Shown here: positions 5,773 through 8,949 of the stretch, piece after piece | How positions within the stretch are numbered: position 1 is the first letter of the stretch | Layout of the letters: each line of letters opens with the position of its first letter | Origin: Lutibacter sp. | GTDB taxonomy: Bacteria > Bacteroidota > Bacteroidia > Flavobacteriales > Flavobacteriaceae | Direction of reading: 5' to 3' | NCBI GenBank assembly: GCA_030599055.1 | Contig: JAUVOS010000098.1 | Span: 1 to 8,949 of the forward strand | DNA length: 8,949 bases | Made by a program: the position numbers and the translations under genes | The notes under the pieces: generated by a model | Databases searched by the model: none | What the model was told of the DNA's origin: nothing | Seen by the model: the letters and a program-made list of their open reading frames with translations, nothing else

Positions 5773-7278
5773 ATGAGAGATTTAGAGGTATTAATGAATC
5801 CGAATAGACTGGTGAAATATCTACAAAAACCAGCTAGAGAGTTTACTAAACATGATATTATTAAATACATTGATGACCACAATATTGAAATATTAAACTT
5901 TAGATATGTAGGGGGAGATGGCAAGTTAAAAACGCTAAACTTTGTAATAACGAGTAAAGATTATCTAGAATCAATTCTTTCTACAGGCGAACGTGTAGAT
6001 GGCTCGAGTTTGTTTTCATATATCCATGCAGATCATAGTGATTTATATGTTATTCCAAGATTTAGAACTGCTTTTGTAAATCCATTTTCCAAGCAACCAA
6101 CTTTAGAAATTCTCTGTTCTTTTTATACAAGAGAAGGGTATCCTCTTGAAAGTGCTCCCGAATATATTTTAAAAAAGGCAGCAAAAAAATTTACTGAAGA
6201 TACTGGTTATATCTTTAAAGCCATGGGTGAGTTAGAATATTATGTCAAGAGTGAAAAAGACGATTTGTATCCAGCAAAAGACCAAAAAGGTTATCATGCT
6301 TCTGCGCCATTTACAAATAGTGAGAACCTTCGAATTGAGGCCTTACAAATCATCGCCCAAAGTGGTGGTAAAATTAAATATGGACACTCGGAAGTAGGAA
6401 GTTTTACAACCAAAAACTATAAATACGAACAGCACGAAATTGAGTTTAACCCTGTAGAAGCAGAAGAGGCAGTTGAACAATTAATCATCGCTAAGTGGAT
6501 ACTGAGAATGCTCGGTCAGAAATATGGAGTTACAATTAGTTTTGCTCCGAAAATTACTGTTGGAAAAGCGGGAAGTGGTTTACACGTACACATGTTACTC
6601 GAAAAAGATGGGGAGAACCAGATGGCTGATCGCGTTGGTTTAACAGATATTGCTAAAAAATTTATTGCGGGAATTTTAGGAAAAGCACAATCCTTAACTG
6701 CTTTTGGGAATACAATACCTACTTCCTATTTACGTTTGGTGCCGCATCAAGAGGCACCTACCAAAGTGTGTTGGGGAGATAGCAATCGCTCGGTATTGGT
6801 AAGAGTCCCTCTAGGTTGGATTGCAGAAACAAGTATGATAAAAGATGCTAATCCTCAAGAGATTGGTGACATTCCTTATATTCCAGGAAAACAAACCGTT
6901 GAATTTAGAGTCCCCGACGGTTCGGCAGATTTATATCACCTAATGGCAGGCCTAATACTTGCTGGTAAAGAAGGAATTCTCGCGAAAGATTCTTTAAAAA
7001 AGGCAAAAGAATTATATGTAAATGTCAATATTTTTGAAAAGGAACACAAAAACCTTTACAATAAGTTGGCAGCTTTGCCAACTTCATGCGAAGCATCGGC
7101 AGATTTCCTAGAAAAAGAGAGTGATTTCTATCAAAAGGATGGCGTTTTTCCAAAAGGAACCATCGATGAATTCGTCAAAAGACTTAAGGAATATAAAGAT
7201 AAAGATTTAAGTGAACGCTTATTTAACAAAAAGGAAGAAACCAAGAAGCTTGTGGATAAGTACATACATTGCATGTAA
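5773..7278 (+). CDS. glnA: Glutamine synthetase (type I-like, ~500-residue Bacteroidota form)
   Basis: A 501-residue cytoplasmic enzyme of the glutamine synthetase family, expected to make glutamine from glutamate, ammonia and ATP. I use the ATG at 5773; a TTG at 5740 would add eleven residues (MSCIKINSTQI) that look like leader, and an ATG at 5794 is possible. The beta-grasp domain spans about residues 25-105. Active-site elements: VDGSS (75-79, Asp76), ELEYY (Glu153, Glu155), HSEVG (Glu207), HEIEF (Glu222), GSGLHVHM (His271, His273), LRLVPHQEAP (Arg321, Glu327), NRSVLVRVP (Arg339, Arg344) and VEFRVPD (Glu377, Arg379). These cover the metal, glutamate, ammonia and nucleotide ligands known for bacterial GSI. 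The loop equivalent to the E. coli adenylylation site reads NLYNKL, with Tyr429 retained. The ATP signature is diverged (KITVGKAGSG rather than KP...). 138-bp repeats flank the gene and its leader. A related gamma-glutamyl ligase is the main alternative. Confidence 0.92.
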   Translation: MRDLEVLMNPNRLVKYLQKPAREFTKHDIIKYIDDHNIEILNFRYVGGDGKLKTLNFVITSKDYLESILSTGERVDGSSLFSYIHADHSDLYVIPRFRTAFVNPFSKQPTLEILCSFYTREGYPLESAPEYILKKAAKKFTEDTGYIFKAMGELEYYVKSEKDDLYPAKDQKGYHASAPFTNSENLRIEALQIIAQSGGKIKYGHSEVGSFTTKNYKYEQHEIEFNPVEAEEAVEQLIIAKWILRMLGQKYGVTISFAPKITVGKAGSGLHVHMLLEKDGENQMADRVGLTDIAKKFIAGILGKAQSLTAFGNTIPTSYLRLVPHQEAPTKVCWGDSNRSVLVRVPLGWIAETSMIKDANPQEIGDIPYIPGKQTVEFRVPDGSADLYHLMAGLILAGKEGILAKDSLKKAKELYVNVNIFEKEHKNLYNKLAALPTSCEASADFLEKESDFYQKDGVFPKGTIDEFVKRLKEYKDKDLSERLFNKKEETKKLVDKYIHCM

Positions 7279-7280
7279 AC

Positions 7281-7418
7281 CTAAAATCCACAAGAATTTA
7301 ATTAGTGTGATCATTATCAGGTGTATACCACTATTTTACATCACTTATTTAAGTGCAAAAAATTCGTGTCAATTCGTGTAATTTGTGTCAGTTATAAAAA
7401 GACTTGCGAATTTAAGGT
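7281..7418 (+). repeat. 138-bp dispersed repeat, copy 2
   Basis: Gap-free partner of 5333-5470, starting 2 nt after the glutamine synthetase stop codon. The longest identical run between copies is 24 bp, from GTGTCAGTTATAAAAA through GACTTGCG. The CACTTA-TT-TAAGTG hairpin is fully conserved (7342-7355), and the tandem units read AATTCGTGTC, AATTCGTGT, AATTTGTGTC (7361-7389). The terminal inverted repeats are weaker than in copy 1 (CTAAAATCCA against CGAATTTAAG, 7 of 10 pair), so this copy looks more decayed or less symmetrical. It ends 14 nt before the -33 box of the next gene's promoter, so it occupies exactly the slot between the synthetase stop and that promoter. Confidence 0.9.
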
Positions 7419-7432
7419 GTAAAGATTAAGAC

Positions 7433-7463
7433 TTTGTTTCTTACCTTGATATTTATATCTTTG
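7433..7463 (+). promoter_or_regulatory. Bacteroidota-type promoter for the acyl-CoA dehydrogenase gene
   Basis: TTTG at 7433-7436, a 19-nt spacer, then TATCTTTG at 7456-7463. This matches the TTTG-N19-21-TAnnTTTG consensus of the Bacteroidota primary sigma factor. Transcription would start near 7469, leaving a leader of about 50 nt that is A/T-rich and has no Shine-Dalgarno site, as is usual in this phylum. Confidence 0.8.
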
Positions 7464-7519
7464 CGAAACTAAGAAATACGCTTAAGCAAATTAATAATAA
7501 CAATTTATTACATTAGAAT

Positions 7520-8949
7520 ATGGAAAATAAACAACTCATTAAAGGTGGTGAATTCTTACTCAAAGAAATCGACGTGGAAAATATTTTTATTCCCGAAGAA
7601 TTTGACGAAGAACAACAGATGATTGTGCAAACGTGCCAAGATTTTTTAGAAGCAGAGGTATATCCAAATCTAGATCGTATTGATGCCCAAGAAAAAGGTT
7701 TAATGTCAGAACTTGTAGGAAAAGCTGGCGAATTGGGTCTTTTAGGTATTTCTATTCCTGAAAAATACGAGGGTTTTGATCAAAATTTTCTGACCAATAT
7801 GAGAGCCAATGAAGCCATGGGAGCAGCCAATTCATTCTCAGTTGCTTTTATGTGTCACACAGGAATTGGCACACAACCCATTCTATATTATGGAAATGAC
7901 GAACAAAAACAAAAATATTTACCAAAATTAGCAAGTGGAGAATTCAAGGCTGCCTATTGCTTAACAGAACCGGGAGCCGGATCGGATGCAAACTCTGGGA
8001 CGACCAAAGCAACACTTTCTGAAGACGGAAAACACTACATTTTAAACGGTGCCAAAATGTGGATTACCAACGGTGGATTTGCCGATATTCAAACCGTGTT
8101 TGCCAAAGTTGATAAAGATCGTGTTTTAAGTGCTTTTATTGTTGAAAAAAAATGGGATGGTGTGGTAATCAATCCTGAAGAGAAAAAGATGGGAATCAAA
8201 GGTTCTTCAACGACACAAGTTTTCTATAATAATGTAAAAGTGCCTGTGGAAAATATGTTGGGAAAAAGAGGTGGCGGTTTCCGTATCGCACTCAATATAC
8301 TTCATATTGGGCGTATTAAATTGGGTGCTACTGTAATTGGTGCGGCGAAACGAGCTATTACGCATTCTGTAAATTATGCGAATGAAAGAAATCAATTTCA
8401 CCAACCTATCGCTAATTTTGGAGCGATAAGAAACAAATTGGGGGAGCAAGTGATTCAAACATTTGTGGCCGAATCAGCCGTTTATAAAGCGAGTAAAGAT
8501 GTAAACGATACCATCGAAACCTATACGACTCAAGGTATGGATTATGGTGAAGCAAATATTAAGGGAGCAGCCCAATTTGCCATTGAATGTGCTTTAATAA
8601 AAGTATTAGGCTCTGAAGCATTGGACTTTATCGTAGATGAGTCAGTACAAATATTTGGAGGTATGGGCTTTTCATCTGATGCACCTGTAGAACGTGGTTA
8701 CCGCGATTCTAGAATAAACAGAATTTTTGAAGGAACTAATGAGATTAATCGTTTACTCATTGTTGATACGGTACTAAAACGTGCTATGAAAGGAGAAATT
8801 GACCTTTTCAATCAAGCAAAAATAGTTGTTGATAGACTAAATGAGGAAGTAAATCATAAATTTGAAATAAAAAGCTATTACGAAGAACGCAAAGAAAACA
8901 TTCAAAATTTCAAAGATGCAGTATTGATGGTTTTAGGAGTTGCCTCCGA
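7520..8949 (+). CDS. Acyl-CoA dehydrogenase, very-long-chain-like (3' end outside the window)
   Basis: 476 codons from the ATG at 7520, still open at the window edge. The enzyme introduces the trans-2 double bond into acyl-CoA in beta-oxidation, using FAD and passing electrons to an electron-transfer flavoprotein. The order is standard: N-terminal helical domain to about residue 140; the FAD/substrate signature CLTEPGAGSDANS (147-159), which fits the first acyl-CoA dehydrogenase motif; a beta-domain with MWITNGGFADIQTVFAK; and the C-terminal helical domain. The second signature, QIFGGMGFSSDAPVERGYRD, also fits and ends at residue 396. RIFEGTNEI (401-409) follows, with Glu404 aligning to the catalytic base (Glu376 of MCAD). 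Residues beyond about 420 are an extra C-terminal region, as in VLCAD/ACAD9-type enzymes of about 600 residues. A clear promoter precedes it. Chain-length specificity is inferred from this architecture only. Confidence 0.97.
   Translation, partial: MENKQLIKGGEFLLKEIDVENIFIPEEFDEEQQMIVQTCQDFLEAEVYPNLDRIDAQEKGLMSELVGKAGELGLLGISIPEKYEGFDQNFLTNMRANEAMGAANSFSVAFMCHTGIGTQPILYYGNDEQKQKYLPKLASGEFKAAYCLTEPGAGSDANSGTTKATLSEDGKHYILNGAKMWITNGGFADIQTVFAKVDKDRVLSAFIVEKKWDGVVINPEEKKMGIKGSSTTQVFYNNVKVPVENMLGKRGGGFRIALNILHIGRIKLGATVIGAAKRAITHSVNYANERNQFHQPIANFGAIRNKLGEQVIQTFVAESAVYKASKDVNDTIETYTTQGMDYGEANIKGAAQFAIECALIKVLGSEALDFIVDESVQIFGGMGFSSDAPVERGYRDSRINRIFEGTNEINRLLIVDTVLKRAMKGEIDLFNQAKIVVDRLNEEVNHKFEIKSYYEERKENIQNFKDAVLMVLGVAS

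Noticed and set aside
5333..7418. Composite transposon or IS-flanked cargo carrying the glutamine synthetase gene
   Set aside because: The repeats have no coding capacity, no transposase is present between or near them, and no target-site duplication of the 1948-bp unit is visible. Independent insertion or placement of two small elements is simpler.
7483..7490. GCTTAAGC palindrome in the acyl-CoA dehydrogenase leader as an operator
   Set aside because: Only 8 bp long with no extension on either side, expected by chance in sequence of this length.
8207..8458. Reverse-strand open reading frame of 83 codons
   Set aside because: It lies entirely inside the acyl-CoA dehydrogenase gene, whose protein motifs are unmistakable; the reverse frame shows no motif.

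Overview
The window looks like chromosomal DNA of a Bacteroidota member, most likely a flavobacterium (Flavobacteriia). The DNA is AT-rich. Start codons lack usable Shine-Dalgarno sites. One promoter fits the Bacteroidota form TTTG-N19-TAnnTTTG very well (7433-7463). Several proteins belong to families I know mainly from this phylum: a PF13557-like outer-membrane 'transporter', DUF4159, DUF6588 and the ~500-residue glutamine synthetase. All eight recognisable genes are on the + strand. The first and last are cut by the window edges.

Layout. 3-572: C-terminal end of a membrane protein with four predicted helices. 652-3090: a compact cluster of an outer-membrane barrel protein with a polycationic tail, then rsmE (16S rRNA m3U1498 methyltransferase, 18-nt gap), then an exported DUF4159 protein (6-nt gap). 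3091-3297: a spacer ending in a degenerate 8-bp periodic repeat that runs into the next start codon. 3298-4191: a bile acid:sodium symporter family (BASS) transporter. 4310-5317: a secreted or outer-membrane DUF6588 protein. 5318-5772: a 455-bp gene-free region with a 138-bp dispersed repeat, a possible promoter, a small palindrome and a perfect 16-bp-arm palindrome. 5773-7278: a glutamine synthetase with all the main active-site residues I looked for. 7281-7418: a second copy of the 138-bp repeat, starting right after the synthetase stop codon. 7433-7463: promoter. 7520-8949: an acyl-CoA dehydrogenase of the very-long-chain type, running off the window.

The coding content is mostly ordinary housekeeping and envelope genes: ribosome modification, envelope proteins, organic anion uptake, nitrogen assimilation and fatty acid oxidation. 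I see no shared pathway linking the whole window; only the 652-3090 cluster looks co-transcribed. I found no defence system, CRISPR array, transposase, integrase, tRNA or rRNA.

The least explained material is non-coding. Two collinear, gap-free 138-bp repeats bracket the glutamine synthetase gene, each lying just behind a stop codon in the same orientation. They are 88% identical by hand count and differ almost only by transitions. They carry terminal inverted repeats, an internal hairpin and tandem AATTCGTG-like units. They look like a small dispersed palindromic or MITE-like element, or a conserved 3'-UTR RNA element. The long synthetase leader also carries two palindromes that could be regulatory.
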